The translations under genes were made by a program, and so were the position numbers. A DNA stretch of 64,000 bases from positions 124,001-188,000 of the forward strand of contig NZ_RXLO01000010.1 of the NCBI RefSeq assembly GCF_003958645.1. The letters run 5' to 3'. The notes below the pieces were generated by a model. It had not been told where the DNA came from, did no database searches, and saw only the letters and a program-made list of their open reading frames with translations. This stretch comes from Chitinophaga rhizosphaerae (GTDB taxonomy: Bacteria; Bacteroidota; Bacteroidia; Chitinophagales; Chitinophagaceae). The stretch's first letter is position 1; every line of letters begins with the position of its first letter. Below are positions 25,291 to 33,426 of the stretch, piece by piece.

Positions 25291-27843
25291 CTAAGCAGAC
25301 TTTTGCTCTTTTTCCTTCAAATCGGATAATAAAGCACGAATCCCCATTTTCAGGTCGCCGCCATAACGGCTGGCGTATTGCTGTACCATGACTTTTTCTC
25401 TTTCCTCTGTCGTATAGGCATAATATTCCGCCGGTGAAGGCTCAAAGCCGTACACTTTCATAACTTGTCCGCTGAGATCGACGTAAAACTCCCGGTATCT
25501 GCGCCTGGGATCGTTCGCCTTGTTGAGACTAAGAACCATCATCTTCCCTTTATCCTGCATTCCTAAAGTGGCCTGAATCTGGTCAAAACGGTTGGCGAAC
25601 TTGCGCATATCCAGCAATATTTTACAATCGGCGTTGTTCAGGATTGCCTCTTTGATGATAGGGCTGGAAATCACGTCATCAATTTCCTGGGATACCACGA
25701 TGGCCTCACCAAAAAACTTGCGAATCGTTTTATAGAGATATTTCATGAACTCGGCCATACCCGCTTTTGCAATAGCCTTCCAGGCTTCTTCGATGGTAAT
25801 CACCTTTCGGATGCCTTTGAGTTTTCTCATCTTCGAAATGAAGTTGGACATAATCATCAAGGTTGTAACTGAAAAGAGGATAGCATGGTCCTTAATATTG
25901 TCCAGCTCATATACTATAAACCGTTGGTGCAAAAGGTCAAGCTTCTCTTTTGCATTCAGCAGGTAGCCGAATTCCCCATCGGCGTAGAATGGCCTTAAGA
26001 CATACAGGAAGTTGGCGACGTCGAAGTCCTTCTCCTTGACATCCTGACGGGTAAGGATGGCGACATATTCTGTCTTTACCCATTCATAGAACGAGTCGAA
26101 GCAGGGGAAAATATCCGGATGAGCGTCCAGATACTCGTAGTAATAATGAAGCGCATTGGAAATGGCCACATATTCGGAGCGCCGGAATGTCTCGTCGTCT
26201 TTTTTCCAAAGGGCAAGGATGAGTGTTTTAAGACTTTCTTTAAACTCGGTGTCCATGACGTCGCTGCTGTCTACGAAAAAGGGGTTGAATTTGATGGGAT
26301 CCTGCTCCGAGTAGGTAAAGTAGTACCCGCCCACCAGGTCGCAGAGCCCCTTGTAGCTATGGCCAACATCGACGATAACGATATGGGCGCCCTGCTCATA
26401 ATAACTACGATGCAAATGATTCATTAGTAGCGACTTACCACTCCCCGACCCTCCAAATACCGCCTTATTCCGGTTACTGACGGTCCCTTTGCGCATAGGC
26501 TCATCCGATATATCCAGCCAGATGGGCCTTCCGCTCCTGTCGACCACCCTGAGCCCGAAATCACTTACGGAATCCCGGTAAGTCGACTCCATGGTAAAAA
26601 AACAAGCGGCCTGTTCTGCGAAGGTATCCAACTGCTCGTTGTCAGGCAGATCCGCCTCGTTGCCGGGCATACACCCCCAAAAGATTTGCGGGGCGCCCGT
26701 GATCTCCTGGCGGGGATTGGCATCGAGCTGAGCGAGCGCGGCAGCAGCCTGGTTGCGCAGTTCTTTGAGCTCGGAGGCCTTTTCGGTCCAGATCATGAGG
26801 TTGAAATGTGCCTTGACTGGCTGGCGGCCCTGGCTAATGGCCTCGTTCAAAAAGGCGTTGACGGCATCGCGGCTGATCGAGTTTTCCCGGGAGTAAGCGC
26901 TAAGCGACTGCAGGCGAAGCCTTTTGGATTCCAGCTTCTTGAGCACCTTTTGGGTGTCCTCTACAACGATGACCTGATTGTAGATATGATTGCAGGAAAG
27001 GACTTGTCCCAACGGAGCGGCAAAGCCAATGGAATATTTTGTTTTGTCGGTCGAGTACTTATCGTAGGTAATGCGACTACCGACGACACTGGGAAGGTCT
27101 TCCACATCTGCCATGGCAAATACCTGGACGTGCTTTTCCCCTATCATGAAATCAGGCTTGAACCGGATGTCCTGGACAAGTGGCTTTTCCTGGTGATGGT
27201 GTAAAAACAGGTACCGCTCAAGAAGTCCGACCTCCTCGTCGGTACCTGCGAGTTGCTCGCCCGTTAGGCGTTCCACTTTAATCCACCCTCCGTCGCTGAG
27301 CAGCCTTGCAAACTGCCCGAGTCGATCCTGAAAATCATTGAACGCTTGCCCGGAGAGCATTTCTTGGGGGATAAGGCTTGGTCTAAGCAGATTGGAAAAC
27401 AACGAGGTGGAGATCTTCCGACCGGTGGCCTTGCGGGTGATCATGACATAGCAGTCATGGTCTAACACAGGACGCTCATGAAAGAAACGGTCACTCTCAT
27501 GCTGAACAAAAGTTTTTTCCTGCCCGTTTTCGAATTTGCTCATGAATTTTGCCTCGACAAACCAATCCTGCTTGTGCAGGATGGTGCCGGCCGGCAATAT
27601 TTTGATGGCTCTTACCCAGGTATGGTGAAGGCCTTCGTATTCGTCCGAGGACAGGGTGAAGAGCTCGGGTAGCTCTACCTTGAAAACGGCCGTCAGGTCC
27701 CCCTGTTTGCTGACCAGCATATCCTGCTCCACCTTGTAAATGGGTAGCAGATCAGCAAGATTTTTGGTGTTATGCCTGGCTTCACGCAGATGCAGCATCA
27801 GTGCGGCAATCACCAGTATGGCTACGACAATGAGAAATGCCAT
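25291..27843 (-). CDS. traG: Conjugation ATPase TraG (VirB4-like)
   Basis: The 850-residue protein begins with a membrane-associated segment (AFLIVVAILVIAALMLHL) and continues with the TraG N-domain ('YKVEQDMLVSKQGDLTAVFK'). Walker A is 'FGGSGSGKSLLMNHL' near residue 468. Walker B is followed by 'ITIEEAWKAIAKAGMAEFMK' near residue 690, and 'VVSQEIDDVISSPIIKEAIL' is typical of the VirB4/TraG family. This ATPase drives assembly and substrate transport of the type IV secretion system. Length matches Bacteroides TraG (about 830-860). The next gene upstream ends 6 bases before its start. Confidence 0.97.
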   Translation of the reverse strand: MAFLIVVAILVIAALMLHLREARHNTKNLADLLPIYKVEQDMLVSKQGDLTAVFKVELPELFTLSSDEYEGLHHTWVRAIKILPAGTILHKQDWFVEAKFMSKFENGQEKTFVQHESDRFFHERPVLDHDCYVMITRKATGRKISTSLFSNLLRPSLIPQEMLSGQAFNDFQDRLGQFARLLSDGGWIKVERLTGEQLAGTDEEVGLLERYLFLHHHQEKPLVQDIRFKPDFMIGEKHVQVFAMADVEDLPSVVGSRITYDKYSTDKTKYSIGFAAPLGQVLSCNHIYNQVIVVEDTQKVLKKLESKRLRLQSLSAYSRENSISRDAVNAFLNEAISQGRQPVKAHFNLMIWTEKASELKELRNQAAAALAQLDANPRQEITGAPQIFWGCMPGNEADLPDNEQLDTFAEQAACFFTMESTYRDSVSDFGLRVVDRSGRPIWLDISDEPMRKGTVSNRNKAVFGGSGSGKSLLMNHLHRSYYEQGAHIVIVDVGHSYKGLCDLVGGYYFTYSEQDPIKFNPFFVDSSDVMDTEFKESLKTLILALWKKDDETFRRSEYVAISNALHYYYEYLDAHPDIFPCFDSFYEWVKTEYVAILTRQDVKEKDFDVANFLYVLRPFYADGEFGYLLNAKEKLDLLHQRFIVYELDNIKDHAILFSVTTLMIMSNFISKMRKLKGIRKVITIEEAWKAIAKAGMAEFMKYLYKTIRKFFGEAIVVSQEIDDVISSPIIKEAILNNADCKILLDMRKFANRFDQIQATLGMQDKGKMMVLSLNKANDPRRRYREFYVDLSGQVMKVYGFEPSPAEYYAYTTEEREKVMVQQYASRYGGDLKMGIRALLSDLKEKEQKSA

Positions 27844-27849
27844 GATCGT

Positions 27850-28170
27850 TTACGATTTGCGAAGCCTTATAAAAAGGAGCCTGCTACTTGAAGAAATGGC
27901 GGAGGGAACCCGTTTGGATGCAGCGAGCTTCATCAGCCCGTGCACGCCATACGTGCGCGACAGACGGTACACCTGGGAGAACAGCCCACACCCTAGTACT
28001 CCGATGACCCCTATGAGCAGGTAAAGGTTCACCCCCGCCAAATAGCTAATCGAAAACAAGATCAAAAGGAGGCCAAGTCCGGCACCGAGATACCATATGT
28101 ATTGTGCTTTCAAGCCTTTGAATTCAATGGGCTTATTGATACCCCGATTGATCTCGTAAACGATACTCAT
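27850..28170 (-). CDS. traF: Conjugation protein TraF (DUF4133, VirB3-like)
   Basis: A 106-residue protein with the DUF4133 opening 'YEINRGINKPIEFKGLKAQY' and two membrane spans (about 25-43 and 47-67), followed by 'YRLSRTYGVHGLMKLAASKR'. It fits VirB3-like inner-membrane proteins that pair with the VirB4-like TraG. The position just before traG and after traE is the standard order. Confidence 0.95.
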   Translation of the reverse strand: MSIVYEINRGINKPIEFKGLKAQYIWYLGAGLGLLLILFSISYLAGVNLYLLIGVIGVLGCGLFSQVYRLSRTYGVHGLMKLAASKRVPSAISSSSRLLFIRLRKS

Positions 28171-28215
28171 TTTTATAAAGCTTTTTGTTGATAGATAATT
28201 AGATTACGGGCGCGC

Positions 28216-28566
28216 TTATCCGATAAAGAAGCCTTCGAGGATGGCGGCGACTACGATCAGAAAAATGCAGGAGCCAAACCAGCTGGCGGCCACTTTGCTG
28301 GTATCCTGGTCTCCACTGTTCCACTTATTGTACACCTTTACGGCTCCAACCAGGCCAACGACCGAGCCGATGGCATACATCAGGTCGACCCCAAGCTTGA
28401 AATAGGAACTGACTTCGTCGATGGCGTTTTGGAGGCCGGCATCCCCACTTTGGGCGAGTACCGCGTTGGCGGAAAAGAGAAAGCTTGAAAAAGCCAGATA
28501 TACAATAACTGTAATATATAGCCGCACTTTGGGGCACATAGAGGGCTTGCCACTATTAGGTAACAT
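28216..28566 (-). CDS. traE: Conjugation protein TraE (DUF4134, VirB2-like pilin position)
   Basis: A 116-residue protein with a signal peptide (YITVIVYLAFSSFLFSANAVLAQ) followed by the DUF4134 pattern: 'YFKLGVDLMYAIGSVVGLVG' (first span), 'YNKWNSGDQDTSKVAASW' and 'CIFLIVVAAILEGFF' (second span). It occupies the VirB2-like pilin or small channel-subunit position. It is the first conserved gene of the traE-F-G block; its start could also be ATG 28539. Confidence 0.93.
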   Translation of the reverse strand: MLPNSGKPSMCPKVRLYITVIVYLAFSSFLFSANAVLAQSGDAGLQNAIDEVSSYFKLGVDLMYAIGSVVGLVGAVKVYNKWNSGDQDTSKVAASWFGSCIFLIVVAAILEGFFIG

Positions 28567-28687
28567 AGTAGTGAGTTATAGCAATAGTGGTATGAGCACC
28601 GGCCGCCGCTTGCATGCAGAGTTTGTCAAGCGTGATACCGGAAAGCACTGCGAGCCGGGCCCATACACTTATGTGAATGAATATTGT

Positions 28688-29242
28688 TTAGGCTTGGTCT
28701 TGCCCTGATGTGGGCCATAGGTTTGCGACTTGGGCGGGACTAAGTGTAATGCCACAGTCCTGCCGGGCGCATCGGATGATGAGCTTGTCGATTGCCTGTC
28801 GATGATGAGGATTGCTTAGTGTGGGATATTTTTGGAGTGCCTGTCGTAAAGTCGTAAGGAGAGTATCTTCTGTAATTGCTATGCCAAGTCCTGCGGTCAG
28901 TTCGCTCATTTCCATCGCCATATTTTCAAGCGCCAGGTACTGCCCATCGTCTTCCTCCGTATTATCCTCGAAGTCTGGAAAGATGTCTTCCTCGGCTTCA
29001 TTGTCCAGGGGCATATACGGAAGGTGGTTCGGATCGGGTGTTGCAGCCAGGTGCTCACCGGAGGCCGGTTGTTCTTCCCGGACACTCCAGATGCGCCTGG
29101 CAGGCGGAGATTCATCCGCCTCAACTTTGGGCGGCATAGGCCTGCGTCCCAGGATGTGATGGCGTAGCACATAGAGTATCCACACCAGGCTGCAGCCGCC
29201 AACAAAAAGAGAAAATTCAAACCAACTAAACTGAGATAACAT
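28688..29242 (-). CDS. Membrane-anchored hypothetical protein upstream of traE (184 aa)
   Basis: I start at ATG 29242 (MLSQFSWFEFSLFVGGCSLVW); a TTG at 29293 would add 17 unlikely residues. One N-terminal membrane span is followed by an acidic, Pro- and Glu-rich linker with a run of Asp/Glu at about residues 85-105. The C-terminal helical domain has 'RQAIDKLIIRCARQDCGITL' and 'SPAQVANLWP'. Proteins with this layout precede traE in many Bacteroidota elements. The cytoplasmic tail may be regulatory. No family name is certain. Confidence 0.65.
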   Translation of the reverse strand: MLSQFSWFEFSLFVGGCSLVWILYVLRHHILGRRPMPPKVEADESPPARRIWSVREEQPASGEHLAATPDPNHLPYMPLDNEAEEDIFPDFEDNTEEDDGQYLALENMAMEMSELTAGLGIAITEDTLLTTLRQALQKYPTLSNPHHRQAIDKLIIRCARQDCGITLSPAQVANLWPTSGQDQA

Positions 29243-29339
29243 GATCGTTTGTTTTGGGTGTTGTTTGTTTGTGACATCACAAAAGTGGCCCAACTGGCAT
29301 CCGTTTTATCCTCGATCCTCCTATCTCGGAGTTATTTTT

Positions 29340-30179
29340 CTATAAAGCGTTTAAATCATCCCGATCGTACCTGCGCTCCAGCGCGGTTGGCAGGGAGGAC
29401 AAAAACGGCGTCCTACCCTTTTTCCGCATACGGTTATCCTCATGGCCGCCATAGAGGTTGGAAATATGGAAATGGAAAACAAGCTGAAAATAGTCGCTGA
29501 TGTGCTTGACGTCACGGACTTCACTGCCAAATGCTTTTATTTCGAACAGGACGTATATCAACTCCGTGGCGGCAGATTGGGACAATTGCCACTTCAGCGG
29601 CGACAAGCCGCCTTTATCGGTCTTCGGTTGTTGAAAGGACCATACACGTTTGTCTAAATGATCTTCCAGCAGCTTAAACCCAACAAGCCTGGCTTGATCA
29701 TAGCTCCTAGGGGCTCGCAACTGGGGATCCGTGAGCAGGATGTCCGCCACATTGGGTGGCTGGTGCTGTTCCCAGCGACGGAAGTAGAGCCCGTCCAGGT
29801 AGGTGCCGCCCAAAAGATGATAACGATAGAATTCCCCCATTTCCTGGTAAGCGTGGTCGATGCGGCTATAAGCCTGTTGATAGTAGGCAATCTTCTCGTC
29901 GACCGACCGGGTGGGCAGATGTTGCTCCAGGGTGAACACTTGCCCATAAAAGAAAAGCCGCCCCTCCAATTGGGCTTGTTCGTTTTTGAAATAGTTGATC
30001 TCGGAGGCCTCATCTGGAAAGGAACTGGCACGAGCCCAGGCATGTAATTCACGAAGGTGTTTGCAAACGATGTCAAGACAGGTAGCATAGGTGCCCAGCT
30101 CTCCAGGAGCGGGCATGGAGAACTTGTCCAATTCCTGGTCCATGGCGGCCAGGATGGACTGGGGACGATTCAACTCCAT
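29340..30179 (-). CDS. rteC: RteC-family regulator of conjugative transfer
   Basis: The 279-residue protein matches the RteC family. It has 'EINYFKNEQAQLEGRLFFYG' near residue 60, 'FYRYHLLGGTYLDGLYFRRW' in the middle, and the diagnostic C-terminal part 'QSAATELIYVLFEIKAFGSE' followed by 'HISDYFQLVFHFHISN' and 'RMRKKGRTPFLSSL'. In CTnDOT, RteC activates excision genes as the last step of the RteA-RteB-RteC cascade. The C-terminal domain is a winged-helix DNA-binding domain. No rteA/rteB pair is visible in the window, so the input signal here is unknown. An inverted repeat at 30201-30225 lies just upstream of the start. Confidence 0.88.
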   Translation of the reverse strand: MELNRPQSILAAMDQELDKFSMPAPGELGTYATCLDIVCKHLRELHAWARASSFPDEASEINYFKNEQAQLEGRLFFYGQVFTLEQHLPTRSVDEKIAYYQQAYSRIDHAYQEMGEFYRYHLLGGTYLDGLYFRRWEQHQPPNVADILLTDPQLRAPRSYDQARLVGFKLLEDHLDKRVWSFQQPKTDKGGLSPLKWQLSQSAATELIYVLFEIKAFGSEVRDVKHISDYFQLVFHFHISNLYGGHEDNRMRKKGRTPFLSSLPTALERRYDRDDLNAL

Positions 30180-30200
30180 CGTAGTGTGGTTTTAAAGTTG

Positions 30201-30225
30201 TGAACTAATTGGGGGCGGTAGTTCA
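30201..30225. promoter_or_regulatory. Inverted repeat upstream of rteC, candidate operator
   Basis: A perfect 7-bp inverted repeat (TGAACTA and TAGTTCA) with an 11-bp G-rich spacer lies 22 bases before the rteC start codon. It could bind a dimeric regulator controlling rteC and the tra genes. There is no independent support. Confidence 0.35.
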
Positions 30226-30452
30226 TTCAATGGGCCGGATATGCGGGCAAAGGTTTCGTAAATGCCAGGGGATTACCAATAGGGGTAGGCTACTAGCCCC
30301 CTTTCATGAAAGGATCAAAACGCTATAAACCAACTTTTTGCAGAACAAAAAAATGCAGCTGATTAAAAAAGAAAGACTGAGGGACGATAATCCAATTTGT
30401 AGATTGGGCCGGCGTGAATTTACCGTTTCGGCGACAATAAAGAGTCGAAAGG

Positions 30453-30496
30453 AAAAAAAAGCGCCGGCTAGGACGAAGAATTTCCTAACCGGCGCT
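30453..30496 (-). terminator. Strong intrinsic terminator, minus strand
   Basis: On the minus strand AGCGCCGG-TAGG pairs with CCTA-CCGGCGCT across an 11-nt loop and is followed by eight T. It lies 140 bases below the gene at 30637-31869 and separates it from rteC. A second inverted GGCGCC repeat is found at 30577-30598. Confidence 0.85.
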
Positions 30497-30636
30497 CGGT
30501 TGTTAAATAATACTTTAATCTGACGGATCTACTAAAATTACAATCGATCGTACTGGAACATCACGAAAACAAGATAGGCGCCGGTAGACACGGGCGCCCT
30601 TACATTCATATTTTATGAAAAAGTCCTAAATAGAAC

Positions 30637-31869
30637 CTACTTTAGAAGGCCCCGCACACTACCCTTTTGTTTGTCAAGGGAGTCAATCGTCTTTCCCACG
30701 GGTGCCTGGCCAGGATTGTAAAAATGGGGTCGAAAACTCTTGGAACTGACGTCTTCAGTCCCAACGGTACTAAAATGGGCGCAGAACATAGTGATGGCAT
30801 CTTCGTTGTTCTCAAATTTGAAGTAATCGGAGTCCATTCCGCTTCGTAGCCATACCGCCGCCTCCTTTGTGGATGCGTTCAGCCTGATTTTTTTCAGTTT
30901 TGGGGCAACGGGCAGACCATCCAGCACACCATTCTCCAACTTGATCATGGTCTGCAGATAGGCGATTTCGTTGGTTAGGTAGTTGTTGAGCTGGTCTACG
31001 GCGGTCTCTATATTTCGCTCAAGCCCCACCCCATCTTCTACAGCCACCTGATTCTGGGCCTTGATATACCAATTGAAGGTTTGTAATTGAAAAAGATAAA
31101 AGTCCTTATCGCTTTTGGGGGTATCGAGCTTTTTATCCCACTGCTCCGTCAATTTTTCCTGGAGCCGGCGGATGCAGTAATGGATGTATTGGGGTTGATT
31201 AAAATTGATTCCCAGCAGCGCTTCGTGCATCGCCCGGTTTGGCTCATCCGGCTTTCCTTCCAGTATGACCTCCAGTTTTGATAGTATTTTATCGAAATAT
31301 CTCAGTTTTCGGTAGGAAACACTACCACCATTCTTCACCATTGCCCGAATGGGCGTGAGCGCGAAATCGATCACACGCGGATCGGTCCCCTCCAGCTCAT
31401 AAAGTTTTTCGAGGCCATCCATTCGTTTTTTGAAATTACTGACGGCCTGGTCGACACGGACAAATGGAGCCAAGAGATCAAAATCAAAGTATTTTCCATA
31501 TTGCTCCTGCAAAAACCGTAGGAAAGTATCAATTTCACCGCAAGCTTTGGTCAACACTTGTCGATAACCCACGCGACGGCTCTCTTTAAACACATATCCT
31601 GATCTGTCATAATACTTGGAAAGGCGTTGACATAAGTTACTGGCGAAGCTGGCATGGTGATAAACCCAGGCGTCCAGCGTGGCCGATGAGCTAAGGCCTT
31701 CAACGGAATCGAGTAGATAGAGCCGGAGCTCGGTTAGTTGTCGCCTGATTTCCTGGAGGAGCTCGTCGACAGAGCCGTTTTTCATTTCTGTGAGGTACTG
31801 TCCTTCTGGGTCGAGTTGGGCGCAGACGATTTCGTCAAGACGCCGGATAAGCGCATTATTCGTAGCCAT
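30637..31869 (-). CDS. Helical hypothetical protein, possibly RteC-related (410 aa)
   Basis: I start at ATG 31869 (MATNNALIRRLDEIVCAQ). The protein is soluble, almost entirely helical and highly charged. Its C-terminal part ('RLNASTKEAAVWLRSG' then 'ITMFCAHFSTVGTED', 'SFRPHFYNPG') has the spacing of the RteC C-terminal DNA-binding region ('SQSAATELIYVLFE' and following), and the middle 'YIHYCIRRLQEKLTEQW' also recalls RteC-type proteins. This resemblance is visual only. It is transcribed toward rteC but is separated from it by a strong terminator, so it has its own unit. The role is likely regulatory in the element if the resemblance holds. Confidence 0.6.
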   Translation of the reverse strand: MATNNALIRRLDEIVCAQLDPEGQYLTEMKNGSVDELLQEIRRQLTELRLYLLDSVEGLSSSATLDAWVYHHASFASNLCQRLSKYYDRSGYVFKESRRVGYRQVLTKACGEIDTFLRFLQEQYGKYFDFDLLAPFVRVDQAVSNFKKRMDGLEKLYELEGTDPRVIDFALTPIRAMVKNGGSVSYRKLRYFDKILSKLEVILEGKPDEPNRAMHEALLGINFNQPQYIHYCIRRLQEKLTEQWDKKLDTPKSDKDFYLFQLQTFNWYIKAQNQVAVEDGVGLERNIETAVDQLNNYLTNEIAYLQTMIKLENGVLDGLPVAPKLKKIRLNASTKEAAVWLRSGMDSDYFKFENNEDAITMFCAHFSTVGTEDVSSKSFRPHFYNPGQAPVGKTIDSLDKQKGSVRGLLK

Positions 31870-32003
31870 AGGCAAAAGGTTTCTAATGTTGAAGCGTGTA
31901 CCGCGGGCAAGCCGCGGCCACAACTTCGTTGCAATTGATCGGGCGACAGTAATGCAGTACTGTCGTAGTTTACATCGGTACTAAGAATCAGAGTTTAACC
32001 AAG

Positions 32004-32681
32004 TTAATGAGATGTCATCTTAGAAACACCCCTTCCGAGTGCCATTAGACACCTTCCGTCACTGCTGCCGACTGACGCGTTACGGAAGCCGGCGGCGGCA
32101 AGGGCTCCCTTGAGCACTTCTTCCTCATTACCTAATACCGCGTAAAGAGAGCTGACCTCCTCAAATCCAAGGAAAGCCTCAGCTGCGTTTTTTAAGCCAT
32201 CGGAAAGGTCTATAAGAGAACCACTGTGCGAATACTTGATATACAGTAAATGAGCGCCTGGAAAAGGGACCGTAACTTGCGCCAGGGGCGAATAGGCTTT
32301 CACGACATCTATCTGGCAGATGGCTACAGCGCCTTTCCAGACAACGAACGCCTGCATGTCTCCTCGCTCAGCTATATCCTGATAGGACGTTACGAGCGCG
32401 AGGTACTCTTCCCTGAGCTCGTCGGATCCGCCACTGTTGTGGCCTTCCCATTCAAGAATTATCCATTCATCTCTTTCTATTTGAAAAAGAGACACTTTCC
32501 ATTTTTGATAAGGGTTGTCAGTGCCAATTCCGGAAGGGTAATCGTAGTACTCCTCAGGCTTAAGGGGCTGACAAAGCGAATTTAGGCGCTTTGACTCCAT
32601 GGCAAAATCGGTTAACAACGTCGTTTGAAACACGTGGTTGAATTTTTGGGGTGATGCAACAAATTCGGAGCCTTTAACCAA
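32004..32681 (-). CDS. Hypothetical protein (225 aa)
   Basis: A soluble protein with no signal peptide. The middle contains a beta-rich part with 'KVSLFQIERDEWIILEWEG', and the C-terminal half has 'LIDLSDGLKNAAEAFLGFEE' and a Gly/Ala-rich end. The start could be the first Met at 32681 or the Met at 32600 (MESKRLNSLCQPLK). It is transcribed divergently from the lanthipeptide-like locus, with 227 bases between them that probably hold both promoters. I do not recognise a family. It could be unrelated cargo or a regulator of the divergent locus. Confidence 0.55.
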   Translation of the reverse strand: MVKGSEFVASPQKFNHVFQTTLLTDFAMESKRLNSLCQPLKPEEYYDYPSGIGTDNPYQKWKVSLFQIERDEWIILEWEGHNSGGSDELREEYLALVTSYQDIAERGDMQAFVVWKGAVAICQIDVVKAYSPLAQVTVPFPGAHLLYIKYSHSGSLIDLSDGLKNAAEAFLGFEEVSSLYAVLGNEEEVLKGALAAAGFRNASVGSSDGRCLMALGRGVSKMTSH

Positions 32682-32908
32682 GAGAAGTTAGGGAACGGAT
32701 GGGGAGTGTGTAATTGATACCTGTAATGCCTTACCAACAACAGGCAAACGAAAATAATAAAAACTAGATTATAGAAAAATTAAAAACAACACACATAAGG
32801 GTTAGTACTTAAAAACACAGAAAAATGAAAACTTTTTTTGGAGGCTACCTATCTCAGCATATTCTGACATTACCTTTACCCTCACAAGCAAACGAAAAAC
32901 TGTTAACG

Positions 32909-33412
32909 ATGCGCCTTATCCTAATAACACTTTGCTTGTCGGCATGCATTGCCGGCTGCAAAGACAGAAAACAAGAAGCAGAACTAGCAAAGAAGCTTGC
33001 AACACTCCCTCAAGTAAATACTTTAGCCCTAGATAGCACAACTGTCATAAACATCACGGAAAAGTCAAAAGGTTTCCCGGTGGTTGTTATGTTCTTTGAC
33101 CCAGATTGTCATACCTGCCAGAAGGAGACAGAACTGCTAACTACGAAATACAATGAGCTCGCCAACTTAAAGATTTACATGTTGAGCATCGAGAATACGG
33201 AAAAGCTCAAACAATTCTCCAAACACTATAGACTAGAATCGTTTCCCAATATCACCGTAGTGAAAGACCATACCTACTCCCTAATAAACACCTTTAAAGT
33301 AAAGTCGATTCCCAGCATGCTGCTTTATGACGAAAACCACAGGCTCGTGCAGGCCTACGAAGGTGTCGCAGATTTTAGCAAAATCAAACAATTAATCGGA
33401 GCTACCCTTTAA
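32909..33412 (+). CDS. Thioredoxin-like lipoprotein of the LanKC locus (167 aa)
   Basis: I choose ATG 32909, because MRLILITLCLSACIAGCKD is a lipoprotein signal with lipobox IAGC; an upstream ATG at 32825 in an A-rich context would add 28 residues. The domain has the TlpA/thioredoxin pattern. A strand ('FPVVVMFFDPDCHTCQKETE') carries the redox motif CHTC, then comes 'LESFPNITVVKD' and the cis-Pro loop 'KSIPSMLLYDENHR'. It should sit in the periplasm, anchored to a membrane, and reduce or form disulfides. Its stop is 14 bases before the LanKC gene, so the two are almost certainly one operon. The putative substrates downstream all contain conserved Cys, which fits a thiol-handling partner. Confidence 0.82.
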   Translation: MRLILITLCLSACIAGCKDRKQEAELAKKLATLPQVNTLALDSTTVINITEKSKGFPVVVMFFDPDCHTCQKETELLTTKYNELANLKIYMLSIENTEKLKQFSKHYRLESFPNITVVKDHTYSLINTFKVKSIPSMLLYDENHRLVQAYEGVADFSKIKQLIGATL

Positions 33413-33426
33413 AAAAGTACGAAATT

